Shown here: positions 36,101 to 46,262 of the stretch, piece by piece
Numbering within the stretch: position 1 is the first letter of the stretch
Layout: every line of letters begins with the position of its first letter
From: Owenia fusiformis
Taxonomy: Eukaryota; Annelida; Polychaeta; Sabellida; Oweniidae
NCBI GenBank assembly: GCA_903813345.2
Contig: CAIIXF020000005.1
Location: 25,423,375-25,487,374, forward strand
Length of the DNA: 64,000 nt
Direction: 5' to 3'
Notes under the pieces: generated by a model
What the model saw: only the letters and a program-made list of their open reading frames with translations
Told to the model about the DNA's origin: nothing
The model's database searches: none
Position numbers and translations under genes: made by a program

Positions 36101-36272
36101 GAAGAATGTGCAAAGAGATATTCCAAGCTTACCTTTTCTGTTTTTGCAACAACCTGTCAATTCCAGTCTCTGACTCTGTACTCTCCTTTACAGTACTGAC
36201 ACTCTCCGTAATCCCACCTCCAATCGCTCCTTCCATTTCTGGGCTCGTGCTTCTGCTACTTTCGCTGTCCAT
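29950..36272 (-). CDS. Neuralized-type C3HC4 RING finger protein, probable E3 ubiquitin ligase (7 coding exons)
   Basis: Exons, in transcript order: 36272-36133, 35950-35445, 35317-35185, 33651-33501, 33388-33200, 31457-31310, 30173-29950. They total 1491 bp and encode 496 aa; all junctions are GT-AG and in phase. The C-terminus is a RING: CIIC (C442, C445), CGH (C457, H459), CYSC (C463, C466) and CPVC (C477, C480), followed by RAPIKDIIRAY. The CGHMCLCYSCG and IKDII wording is that of the Neuralized RING, but no NHR domain precedes it. Instead there is a Ser/Thr-rich region, an Arg-rich helix (NFRRRLENTIRGNISHLR), a His/Gln/Asn-rich run (exon 3), a helical segment (LVMEISELVQQQL) and a Met-rich coiled-coil-like exon 6. 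RING proteins of this type transfer ubiquitin from an E2; substrate and location cannot be read from the sequence. I do not recognise a named ortholog. Confidence 0.92.
31310..31457 (-). CDS. RING gene coding exon 6 (Met-rich coiled coil)
   Basis: 148 bp, acceptor gtgatccag|ACAAAC, donor CACAG|GTACGT. Residues 374-423: TREMQMMKRQMEEMKNMMKM followed by QRSIRQEVAAALAQ. The spacing of hydrophobic Met/Leu residues suggests a coiled coil that could mediate self-association ahead of the RING. Ends with one base completing Gly with exon 7. Confidence 0.88.
31926..32454 (+). mobile_element. 5'-truncated L1/Tx1-type LINE insertion with poly(A) and 13-bp TSD
   Basis: A 13-bp target duplication, gaatctgtatatg, lies at 31913-31925 and again at 32455-32467. 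The insert ends in a 14-A tail. One frame is open from the 5' end to TGA at 32362-32364 and encodes the end of a LINE ORF2: IQWKILHCIYPHGGLLKKYN, then the zinc-knuckle CKLCNEIDNIEHFFIHC, then NIWKDVD. This CxxC...HFFxHC block is the zf-RVT segment of L1/Tx1-clade elements. Perfect TSD and an intact frame argue for a recent insertion. It lies in intron 5 of the RING gene (between 33200 and 31457), on the opposite strand. Confidence 0.88.
33200..33388 (-). CDS. RING gene coding exon 5
   Basis: 189 bp, exactly 63 codons, acceptor ttttactttcag|AATCAT, donor TACCAG|GTACCC. Because it is symmetric (phase 0 to 0), it could be skipped without shifting the frame. Encodes a hydrophilic linker (ADGERVAEFVNSIQPTQPIQ) with no recognised domain. 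Confidence 0.87.
33501..33651 (-). CDS. RING gene coding exon 4
   Basis: 151 bp, acceptor ccattgtag|AGAGCA, donor ATGCAG|GTGAGA. Encodes EQLPEWPGWHNVEQNHHEDL followed by an amphipathic helical segment rich in E, L and Q (EISELVQQQL). It joins exon 5 in phase 0. Confidence 0.87.
33690..33930. repeat. Minisatellite of gcacaatcttgcgattgtgt units in a RING gene intron
   Basis: About eight degenerate units of roughly 30 bp (ttatggcacaatcttgcgat). They yield a plus-strand open frame of Q-S-C-D repeats that has no splice or start support. Followed at about 33935 by actagaaaacagcaactcc, the same word that follows the minisatellite at 1110. Confidence 0.7.
34041..34215. repeat. Dispersed repeat, inverted copy of 2877-3090
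   Basis: The complement reads gcgaagttcggtagggatat and caagatggccaatgctttaa. In the RING gene intron between exons 3 and 4. Confidence 0.6.
34514..34758. mobile_element. TIR element copy 2, 5-bp TSD
   Basis: Flanked by cctat at 34509-34513 and 34759-34763. Ends caggggcggatctggg and (complement) cactggcggatctggg. Same interior style as 7896-8231. It lies in the intron between exons 3 and 4 of the RING gene. Confidence 0.7.
35185..35317 (-). CDS. RING gene coding exon 3 (His/Gln/Asn-rich)
   Basis: 133 bp, acceptor tatacag|GTAGTG, donor GCCACA|GTGAGT. Encodes an acidic lead (SDSDEDRTEH) and then a low-complexity run of H, Q and N ending FIPPAPPMP. The DNA is a degenerate caacaca-type repeat, so length variation between individuals is likely. 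Confidence 0.85.
35445..35950 (-). CDS. RING gene coding exon 2
   Basis: 506 bp, acceptor tttacag|TGAAAG, donor TCGG|GTAAAT. Encodes residues 47-215, including DSRQQLDDFFGRTQEG, the basic helix VQRRRVSSMLQSINFRRRL and a long Ser/Thr/Ala-rich stretch. It is the largest exon of the gene and has no recognised domain. Confidence 0.88.
36133..36272 (-). CDS. RING gene coding exon 1
   Basis: Starts with ATG (MDSESSRSTSPEMEG) and ends AAAAG|GTAAGC, leaving two bases that join T at 35950 to make Ser (QKQKSERMFEL). Acidic, Ser/Thr-rich and probably disordered. This is the first Met in the frame, and a CRE/kappaB promoter lies about 150 bp upstream. Confidence 0.85.
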
Positions 36273-36480
36273 TGTATATTTGTAAATTGACTTTTATTGC
36301 TTCTATTCTCTACTAAAATTCAATTTCAAATATTGCACCACCGCTATATTTAGATGGATGATTCATGAATGACTCACGTGGAGACTCTACAACAATTCTG
36401 AGAATTTCCCCTATATATGGAAAGGGGATTCCCCAAAGTGACGTCCTACTGCATTTTCATTGGTCAATGTAAAGGTCATG
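36273..36480 (-). promoter_or_regulatory. RING gene promoter with kappaB palindrome, CRE, inverted CCAAT and E-box
   Basis: Upstream of the ATG at 36272 lie CACGTG (about 36376-36381), a perfect kappaB palindrome GGGGATTCCCC (36424-36434), a TGACGTC CRE-type core (36439-36445) and an inverted CCAAT (ATTGG, 36459-36463), with an AT-rich tatatatgg between. Their clustering within 90 bp is typical of an inducible RNA polymerase II promoter. NF-kappaB/Rel control is an inference from the site. Confidence 0.5.
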
Positions 36481-36499
36481 TTGATTTACTATTCTCCGC

Positions 36500-38730
36500 G
36501 GAGTTTTCAAAACACAGACAAAGTCGTGTTTGATTTGGTTTGTTTCTGATCATAATTGACGAAATATCATACTTTCCATTGTATGAAATCTTAAATCTGT
36601 TCAATATATATCCAACTAATTAGCATTCTTACTCTATTCGTATCGTGAAAAGGTATATGAGTGACATTGTGTTTTCACGTATTTCGGTTGTGCTGAATTG
36701 TGCTTGACCTTAGATAATAATATATTTCATTTACTGTACGAAAATTCATTCATACAATGTTATTAAGAACATAAAGAAGGTCTTGAATAGTGTGATAGAT
36801 GAAATATAGTGACAAAACTTGCCCGCGTAAAACTTGACCTTTCAATTGCAACTTCGGAAAAGGTCAAGGCCACCGAATTATTGAGCTTAGAAAATGTGGT
36901 TTTGAATGCTAATATTTGCATTAATCTTGGGTGAAAAACTCAATAAAGTCTATCAGAATTGTTTATAAGAGTTCATTCTTCATAGTTGTAGCATGATTGA
37001 TCAAGTTTGACGAAGAATTATTAAAGATTGAACATTTCTTTTCATCGGACCCGATCGTACTTCGGCTCGGCATTGTGCGATTTGGAGTTGGAAACAGTCG
37101 TCGAAACCGAACAAAACACTCCTACAAAGTCGACAAAATACGGCTAATTTGGACAAGAACTCAAGCATCGAAGATTTAAGGTAACATATAGATCCATCAT
37201 CTTTAACTAAGAACAACTTTAGGTCAAAAAGTTGACAAACATGTGGATAAAACTCTCATTTCCTGATGCTGTTCTATAATTTTTTTCGACATGAGTTCAG
37301 GCTTTGGATATCATTATGGCAATGATTGTGAGGGGGGGGGGGGGTCATTTTACTTCACGGACTTTTAAGCTATAGTATAATAAAGTCCTGTATTTTTACT
37401 TTAAAGATTTATCATACTATCATCCCATATTTGAAAGGTCAAACTTCTTTCACCAGTCAGGTTGATTCACAATTTGTTGATCAGTCTTTCAATCTTTGTC
37501 CGACACAATCACTCTTAGCCTTGCATCAAACGTGAAATGCAGAAGACACAGGTGACATACACAGGATGCAAAATGTCCGAGGAGGAGAGAGCAAACAAAT
37601 TTAGTATGGTACGACAATGTCGACAAAACATATATTGAAAACCCATCGCCAAAACAGTCTCAATCTGAAAACATGGTTGTAGCGGCTTGTGTGAAGAAAT
37701 TGTAGCAGGTGTGCCGATCATAAACAGGGACATAAACGATTAATGCATGTTTGATGGGACTTGGTGAGAGTACCAAAACAATTGTCTTAGATGGATCGTC
37801 ATCACTGGCTCTGACACTCTTTATGAATATGTAGAGTGTTGCAAAATATGTTTTCTTATTCCTGTTCAAACTAAATAGTGTATGTCAGTTTTATGAAATG
37901 CAATTGCGCTATTGAATCACAACTATTTGTATGGATATGACACATTTTGGTACTCTCACTCAGGTTTGGTCGTACGGTTCAGGAATATAGCCCTTAGTTA
38001 TCTTGTTCCATGACTAAAGTCCTGAGAACAGCCCCATAGGTTGTCTGTATGATTATACAATTAATGGCATGGGTGAACTTGGCATGTATAACAGACAAAA
38101 TAACATACCTCAATTAATTCGGTATTCCTGTGTATATAAGATTCTTAATATATAGAATCCCAGTGAGTCCCCCAAACAAGGAAATTTTTATCAAGAAAAA
38201 ACACATCTCTTTTCAAGATGACGCTAGGTTATAGAGGGGATCACCCTAATAACATTAAAAAAAATCCCTACTCTCATGCTTTAATCAAATTCCTCACTCC
38301 ATGGACAAAGTTCTCTGTCAATACACAAACTTTTGAATATTACAGGACCAATTGTTTGTGGAGCTAGGACTAGTTATATCTTCACCATTTGATTCGTATC
38401 ATCATTGATCCGTGTTTTGTGAATTACGGAAAAGATATGAAACAATTGCTTTTATTGGCATTGATCCATAATGGATTGAAAAATGTGAAGAACCTGACAG
38501 GCTTATATTTCATTTGCTTGAATAGTTTGGCGGCAATTTGCAATCTCAGACAACAATGCCTTTGGGTGTATTCATTGTGTTTTATATATAACCAGGGGGT
38601 ATAGGTCATTGGTATCAATCTACATCCATGTAGCTAACTGGAATAACCAGCCAGGGGGGTAGGATAATTTATTTTGATAGAGAGCAATTTAAGATTCTAT
38701 ATTATGCATAAATCTGAAATTGGAATATGC
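36500..38730. other. Gene-free stretch upstream of the RING gene
   Basis: AT-rich, with a poly-G run near 37331. If a divergent gene shares the RING promoter I could not find its first exon. Confidence 0.4.
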
Positions 38731-38738
38731 TGAAGCAG

Positions 38739-39610
38739 TAGAGGTCGCAACGGTACTGAAAACCAGTACCGGTAACCGTCACGCTAATAACCGTACCGTT
38801 ACCGAAATACCGGTAAAAATATGTAAGATAAAATGCCAATGCGCTGCCACCCCCACTTTTTTCCTAACTCTCTCCGAAGCTTCTCAAGTCTATATGCATA
38901 CATGGTGCAAGACCGAATTGAACCCATACTGAACTTCACGAGATAGTAAGTAACTATCTTACGAATCAAGATGTATTTTTAGTTTTAAATTAAATGTATT
39001 ACACATTTCAACCCATTTCTCAACTGTATCAATAGCAAGCGACGTGCAGTATACATGGGGGTGGGGTAGGTAAAATAGATTTTAACAAAACCAAAAACTC
39101 CCGGTAATTAGGCAAATATCCTGATGTGGCGAGTTTGGCTGAAACATATCATGCTATTCCTGCGTCATCCGTGTCAAGTGAACGTCAGTTCGTCAGTGCA
39201 GCAGGCAACAAAATCACTTCCAAACGGGCACGACTTCAACCTGAGGTTGTCAATGCCTTGTTGTTGGTAAATGACCATGACAAACATAATTCAGCTTCTG
39301 GATCTGACATTGACACTACAACTACACCGGAACTGCCAAACATAACTACAACCAAATCTGAGCATGAAGCTACCTGTACTACACCCGAACTGCCAGACAT
39401 GGAAATCACACCTGAACTGCCAAACATGGACATCTAAATGTCTATGTAAATGTACGCATCGTGAAAGTGGAAATTAAACGAAATAATAAAAAACGACGTG
39501 TCTTTTATTTCCCCGGGGATTATCGTCGGTTAACCGGTTAATAATTTCAATACCGGTAAATGCTCAATTCCGTACCGAAACCGTATAACCGGAATTACCG
39601 TCAGCCTCTA
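38739..39610 (+). mobile_element. 872-bp hAT deletion derivative with hATC domain remnant
   Basis: Near-identical 8-bp duplications tgaagcag/tgcagcag (38731-38738, 39611-39618) flank ends tagaggtcgcaacggta and (complement) tagaggctgacggtaa. Both subterminal regions are rich in accggta words. A plus-strand frame (39126-39437) encodes the hAT C-terminal dimerisation block YHAIPASSVSSERQFVSAAG and KRARLQPEVVNAL, then a TTPELPN repeat. Most of the transposase, including the catalytic part, is absent. Confidence 0.85.
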
Positions 39611-40360
39611 TGCAGCAGCAGCTATATATGATATTATCATGGGTATATGATACTATAGACTAAAGACAACCCTAGGCATGGTATTAATAATTCAAGGACA
39701 ACCATTATTTCGCAATATTTATGGTCTATTGCATTGTTAGACGGGATCAATTTGTGATGGCATATAATACATTTTTACGTTATTTTGAATGAATGCATTG
39801 TGATTCTTGTTTCATCTAGTTGTTTGTTTAGACCAATGTGGCGCCATAGTCATTCTTATCATATAGATTTTAGCATTTGGCTCTCGAAGGAGAATTTTGT
39901 ATCAGGATTCAGTGATTTTCATCTCTCCTCACTTTTGATAGCAAACCCATGTAGGAAAAACCAGATCATTGCATAATTAGAAGAGGAGGGGTAGTGGGTT
40001 GTGGTATAGTCATAGAGAGTCAGAGGGTCTGATACATCCTTGGGTAGTTCAATTCTTTCCATAGCTGCTGTAGGACAGAAGCCTGATCTTTAAATATGGT
40101 CTGATACTTAAGACAATATTCAGATGATAACAGAAACCAAAGGGAAGATCCAAGACCAAAGGTCAAAGAAACAGTTGCAAAATCCCTCAAAATAACAGGC
40201 AATTTCGGTTAAAACAACTGAAAAAATAGTGGGTTACCTGCTGTTAATGAACTCTCAGAAAAGTCAGACGATTGTGGCTTAACAGGAGGGGGTTGTTGGG
40301 TGATTGTGGCCTAACTGGAGGGGGATGTTGGATAATGAGACAACTCGAGGAGATAGTCAG

Positions 40361-40933
40361 TAGAGGTGTCAAGTATTAACCGGTTAACCGCCGATAATGC
40401 CTTGACCGGTCTGAGTTTTTATGGGCGGTTAGTTGACCGTGTATAATTCTGTTATTTCCCGCGCTTATTTTCAAGTGCATGCTAATCCGTTGGGTTTTAT
40501 GGTGTCAGTTTCACGTAAGCTACTCATACATGTCATAAGTCCCATAACTCCTTACAAACATCCAATCAGCAACTTTAATCCCTGCCACATTGTTCTCCCG
40601 CGCTTACTTTGCATTTTAATCTGTTTGTTTTTCAAGCGTCAGTTTCATGTGAGCTACTCATACATGTGATAGGTCCGATAATTCCTTACGAACATCCAAT
40701 CAGCAACTTTAATCCCTGCCACATTGCTTTCCCGCGCTTACTTACATAGAATAGCGTAAAGCTTGACGAACGTAAAAAATAAACGCCGATATATCATTTT
40801 TCCAATTTTTTCAACTTTCAAGATCGAAGATGAAGATATCATTTGAAATTATAAGTTCAAATTTCCCGCCGGTTAACCGACTTTAACCGGTAAAAGAACC
40901 GGTTAATGCTCAAGCGGTTAATTGACACCACTA
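40361..40933. mobile_element. 573-bp hAT-type MITE with perfect 8-bp TSD
   Basis: Perfect atagtcag duplications (40353-40360, 40934-40941). Ends tagaggtgtcaa and (complement) tagtggtgtcaa, with aaccggttaa words inside both ends. The interior has a direct duplication of about 140 bp (cccgcgctta...catccaatcagcaactttaa twice, near 40453 and 40603). Related in style to 38739-39610. Confidence 0.85.
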
Positions 40934-43900
40934 ATAGTCAGATATTACAAGAGGGGTAATAGTTAGATGATGATATAAGCAGAGGGGGAATAGTCAGATG
41001 AAGACACAACCTGAGAGGGTATGGCAAGATGATAACACAACCAGAGGTGATAATCTGATGATGGCACAAGCTGAGAAAGATCGAGTGAGTTTATCAAGGA
41101 AATTGGGGAATAATAAGGTCAATTTGGCACAGGAATGAAAATTGAAGCTATGTTGTGAGTTAGTGAAGTTGTTTTGAACATTTCTGACTATAGTGAACAG
41201 GTTTTCCATTTTGCAATCAGTATGGTATATGATAAAGTAAATATATGTCTGCTATACTTTATCTTGGGTTACCACCTAATTGCCCCGGAATTGTTGCCCT
41301 GTTAACTTCAGCTAGTGAAATGTTTTAACTACTTCAGGCCTCAGGGAAGAAACATTCGGTTATGGGAACTAATATGGCATCTTTTTATTAGCATCAAAAT
41401 TTTAATCTTTGTGTGGAAGATCACGATAATCATGGTTAACCATTGCCTCTAAACCTGCTTAATCATCTTACTTGATTACATTTTGTTTTATTGTTCAGTG
41501 TATGCTTTTTGTAGGAGTAATATGTTATGCTTGCCAAAATATAGACTCTCGAGTTATTATCAGAACCTTGTCATTCCCTTCCCCAGTCAGTCAATAAGTA
41601 AATTATCATATCTTCAGAACCTATTACCTTATTACATAACAGCTAGATCATTGACCACCTTCTTCTAATAAGTAACCAAGGAATATAGAGGCCATCTGAC
41701 AGAATGTTATGTAGAAAAATTATTTTATATTATTTTATAATCACTCATATATTAGAGTGTACGAATTAAAACATTAGGCCGAACAGGTCTGAAGGGGATT
41801 TTAAGCAGACTGAACTGATATTTTAAATTTTTACCTTATCCCATGTTACAGGAGAAGGCAGGGAAACTGATGACAGGAAGATTCACTCTACAATACCTTG
41901 CATTTGGTCTTCATGAGCAACCCATTTGGCTTATGAGTAATGATTATGTTATTTGTTTTTATTTGTCTGTTCCTTATTAATGGTTTATCAGATGACTGTT
42001 GATGTGTACTTTCAAAAATATACGAAATCATAAAATTAGACAAACATAGTATCTTATGCATTTCTAGGTGTTAGATATATTAGAGTGAGGTTGACATCAT
42101 TTCTTGTAACATTTGATCAGAAGAACTGAGCAGGATAATGTTGGTCCTATATATTTACACAGTACAGTAAACATAGTCCCACCTGTTAGGGAGATAATAC
42201 CGAGACAACCTAAAAGGAAAATACCATATTTTTGGAAACTTGTCGAAACATTCAATAATTGATCAAAGAATAGACTATATGTGTGAAATAAGGAATCTAA
42301 ATTGCCAAAATGCCATAAATCTGGCAATTCAATCTGTTATACATACAATATGCCATGGAATAAACGGGACAAGATTTTTATGAATGGTTCCAACAACAGG
42401 AAGTGATAATATGAAGTGTTGCCTTGAGTATAGTCCATATGTCAGTGTACTTGTGTAAGCCAATACTAACAAGACCATCCTAACATTCTGAATATGATTT
42501 CCTAAAATACTTTCAGTTTGAGTCCCCCTCCCCTCTGTGAACAGAGCTTGAGTAATGACATCAGTCTTTTTCATTTGACAATCTGGCGCTGGCTGCAATC
42601 ACTGATTGTGCTTCAGGAGACTGATTGTGCTTTGATTGAGCATCAATAGACTGATGCTTTGTTTGTTCAAATTAAAAGTATACAGGGTAGCAGTTGTGTT
42701 GCACTTTATGTCAATTTGGCTATGAAGGATTGTGCTCTGCTCAGGACTGATTGTGCTATGCTCAGGACTGATTGTGCTCTGGTTGTTATAGATGCATTTA
42801 GTATTATGGCTCCTAGTTGTGCTCATTTCAAATCCAAGTTTCATTTACTTACATAGTTAAAGTTTAGATGAAGATGAAAAATTACTTTGACAAGAGGTAT
42901 AAAGGATGAAAGATTGAGTCTTGATACAAGTTGTGCTAATTGATTGTCCGTCCTGTCATGCACTAATTATGTCCGATGTCAGTTTAATGACCTTCAATAT
43001 GATTGTTTTAAACTGGGCAGATGATTCAGCTGAAATCAAGTTAAGTTTACATGATAATGATATTAATTGTTTAGTTTCTTTACAAAGACTTGTTCACACT
43101 GAGAATTAGTGTCAGGTTCTCTATTTGCTTGAATTGATTGATTGTTTTGCTCTGAACGTCATAGATTCTGCCAATAGTTAAGATTCTGCATCCGACGACT
43201 ATCCATTGATTGGCTCGGAGGCTCCTGCAAATGTGAGATATGAATTCACTGTTATATCAGCTAATAGTGTGCACGTTTATATGAAGGTTGTCAATGAAAA
43301 TGATCTGAGATCTGGTGAGATTTTCATAGCTGATATTTATAATGATTTCATGTCAGTGATGATTTAAAATATCACCTAAAATCTCTTTGTAAAAATGTCA
43401 TGGTACCCTAACTAACTAAACAGTATCAAAAAGAGAAAAATTATCAAAGAACCAAACACATGAAATTAGTTAATATTTATGTCTCTGTCAACAACCTTAA
43501 TAAGGGTGGGCATGAGAAAATGAAGTATTTTATTTAGAATAGAAAAAAGTCAAGTTGTGCCTTAGTCAGTCAGTGTGACCAAATTAACCAAAAGTTATTA
43601 TGACCTAATATCCTAAGTGTTGCAATGTTCTAATCTGCTTTTCCTTGTTTAATCTATTTTTCCTCATAGAGTCAAGAGAAAAACACAGAGTATGTCAATA
43701 TTAATGATCGAATGAACAGGGTCTGTTTTTAAGTTGTGAATTACCTTCTCATCTTTGTAGCATGTGTAGGTTGATGTAATTGTTTCTGTGACCATATAAC
43801 ATTGCTAAGTAGCTATATATTCCATCATGTATTGTTGCCTTTGTAGCATTGGATGTTGACATTGATGCTAATTGAACTGATATTGATAGATGTATATCAA

Positions 43901-44328
43901 AGGTTATGACCAATAGATAACCTGCTTATGTAGATAAAAAGGATATGGTTTGCTAAGCCAGGAAGAAGAAAATACCCTGAAGACATTAGATATAAAAAAA
44001 CGGTGTAGATCAGAAATATAATCTGGATCGATCCTTTCAGATTGAAGCATTAGTTTACATTATGGACATCTTATTATGTTGCTTTAGAAACAGACAACTG
44101 AATCAGAATTTTCAGAGTGTATGAGTATCACCATAGCAACATCACAATATCACCATAGCAACTTAGTAGCACCACATTTGTTTTTCATAACTTTGTTGCC
44201 ACTCCCCATAAGGTTTTTAATAATTCTACATCACCAACCTAAACCTAAGAATTGATCTTGTTGGCAGTTACAATGACCAAGTAATAAAAAGAGCCTACAT
44301 GCATTATTCACGATGTCCTAAACTACTT

Positions 44329-44610
44329 CAAATTTTCAGAAAATAATTTTTGTCTATCATCATTGATTTACTTGGAGTTTCTTAATTAATATTTAATGGG
44401 AAAGGTCCATGACTTTTGAAACTGCCTGGTAAGAATCAGAATGTCTGAAAGGATGACTCCTTCAAATTTTCAGAAAATAACTTTTGTCTATCATCATTGA
44501 TTTACTTGGACTTTCTGATATTTTTAGAAATCACTTAATATTTAATGGGAAAGGTCCATGACTTTCGAAACTATCTGGTGAGAATCAGAATCTGAAAGGA
44601 TGAAACTCCT
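44329..44610. repeat. Tandem duplication of about 135 bp
   Basis: Two copies of a block starting ttcaaattttcagaaaataa and containing aatgggaaaggtccatgact. Confidence 0.75.
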
Positions 44611-45940
44611 ATTAAGTGCAAGAAGTAATTCGTGAATTTGTATTATTCTTAGGGAATGGCTTTTCCTAAACGTTAGTGACAACGTGACTATTTTAATTCA
44701 TCATTGTCAGGGTTAACGTTTTTTACATATCACATTCACCTCTAATTTTGCAGATTAGTTGCCAAATCATGAATACTTTGATATTATGAAGGGAGTTCCA
44801 ATTTCAAATATTCATCAAACTAAAGCCAAAGGTCATTCAGGGTTTAGACACTTGAGTTCTCAATTCTACTCATATTGAAATAAAACCAAAGAGGCTTGTA
44901 AAAGTGAATTAAAAAATGTTATAAATAAATGAAAGTTGAGAGTGTGGATTTCATTGCCTGCCACTTTCAAATCATTTGATATTAACATTAGAACGGTTTA
45001 CCAATCGTGGCTAGCAATAAGTTCGCCTGCCATGAATCCAATCGTTTTTGGCATGTGGTTTAAATCCATAGAAATAGAGTGAAGCCCATCTGGGAATAAC
45101 AACTTTAGCAAAAAAAAATATGAAACTTTTTTTATTTTCTCATTGGCAGCAAGCCAACATTGGCGTAGAAACTAAGTTGGCCTCATTTATATTGATCTGC
45201 ACTGTCAATTTCAAGGGCAATAAATAGTTCAATTATCCAGATCCTCAATTCAGCAATAAGCTACTATGTTGTGAATTAGAATATCTATTTATTGGCATTT
45301 TCAATAGCATTTTAATTAAAATATTCAAACGATGCACATCATTCTTTTAATTGGCATTACGCCATGATTTTTTAGAAGGGCTTCTGGCATAAGATCAAGA
45401 TTTTTCGATTTCAATTGAATGAACAAGAAAATGTGATAAGAAAGTGTAATATACTCAACATATCAGGTTTTAACAGACATTGAAAACAACCTAACTAAAC
45501 TTTGCTCTGAATAATCAGTGTCACAGAAATTAAATGTAACTTGTAAGGTTAAACTGGCCGTAGAAATCAATGGTTTAGATTTTCATACTAGTCATCAGGG
45601 ATCCTGGATCCTGGATGATTCACTAACGATTTTTTATTCATTAGGTTAGGTTATATTACTTTGTAGAGAATAGAGATCCTTTATTTTTTCTAAGATTCTC
45701 TCATCGAGTTGCAAAATTCTCCTTTTTTATAATTCTGACCAAAACTGGTCAAATAAATGGATCTTTCAAGGTCATTTTTATAATTTGACCAAAATTTAGG
45801 TACTGCAGGTTATTCCTTATGTTTAGTCTTGTTGGTGCAAATAGGTTTTTAGATAGATGCAAGGCTATCTGCATATCTTAGGGTAATAGTACCAATTTGT
45901 TCAATGCTGGGGAAATCACTGAGATTACAGATTATAGATT

Positions 45941-46262
45941 CAGGTTCAAGGAGGATTGGCTCATAGTGTTCGATCTCGATATTTTGCCATATATGGCATC
46001 ATGTCGTGATTACGAAATTCAGAATCAAACATGTGCCACATTTTCACTTCAGATTTATATCGTGAGTTTTGGTCTTATTTCCAAACAAAAAATTAGAAAC
46101 AAACAAGAAGTGATCAAAATATTAGTTCAAATCTTTTTGATCGCAGATTATGGATTTATGGTCAGTCATAATGTCAGAAAATAATGACATTTTCCATGTT
46201 GTCGTCAATCAAGGTCGAATAACGAGTTGGAGGTCTGGGAGCCAATCCTCCTTGATTCTGGT
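45941..46262. repeat. Candidate 320-bp TIR element
   Basis: caaggaggattggctc near 45946 pairs with gagccaatcctccttg near 46239. TSD not resolved. The open frame at 45897-46184 falls inside and is not supported as a gene. Confidence 0.35.
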
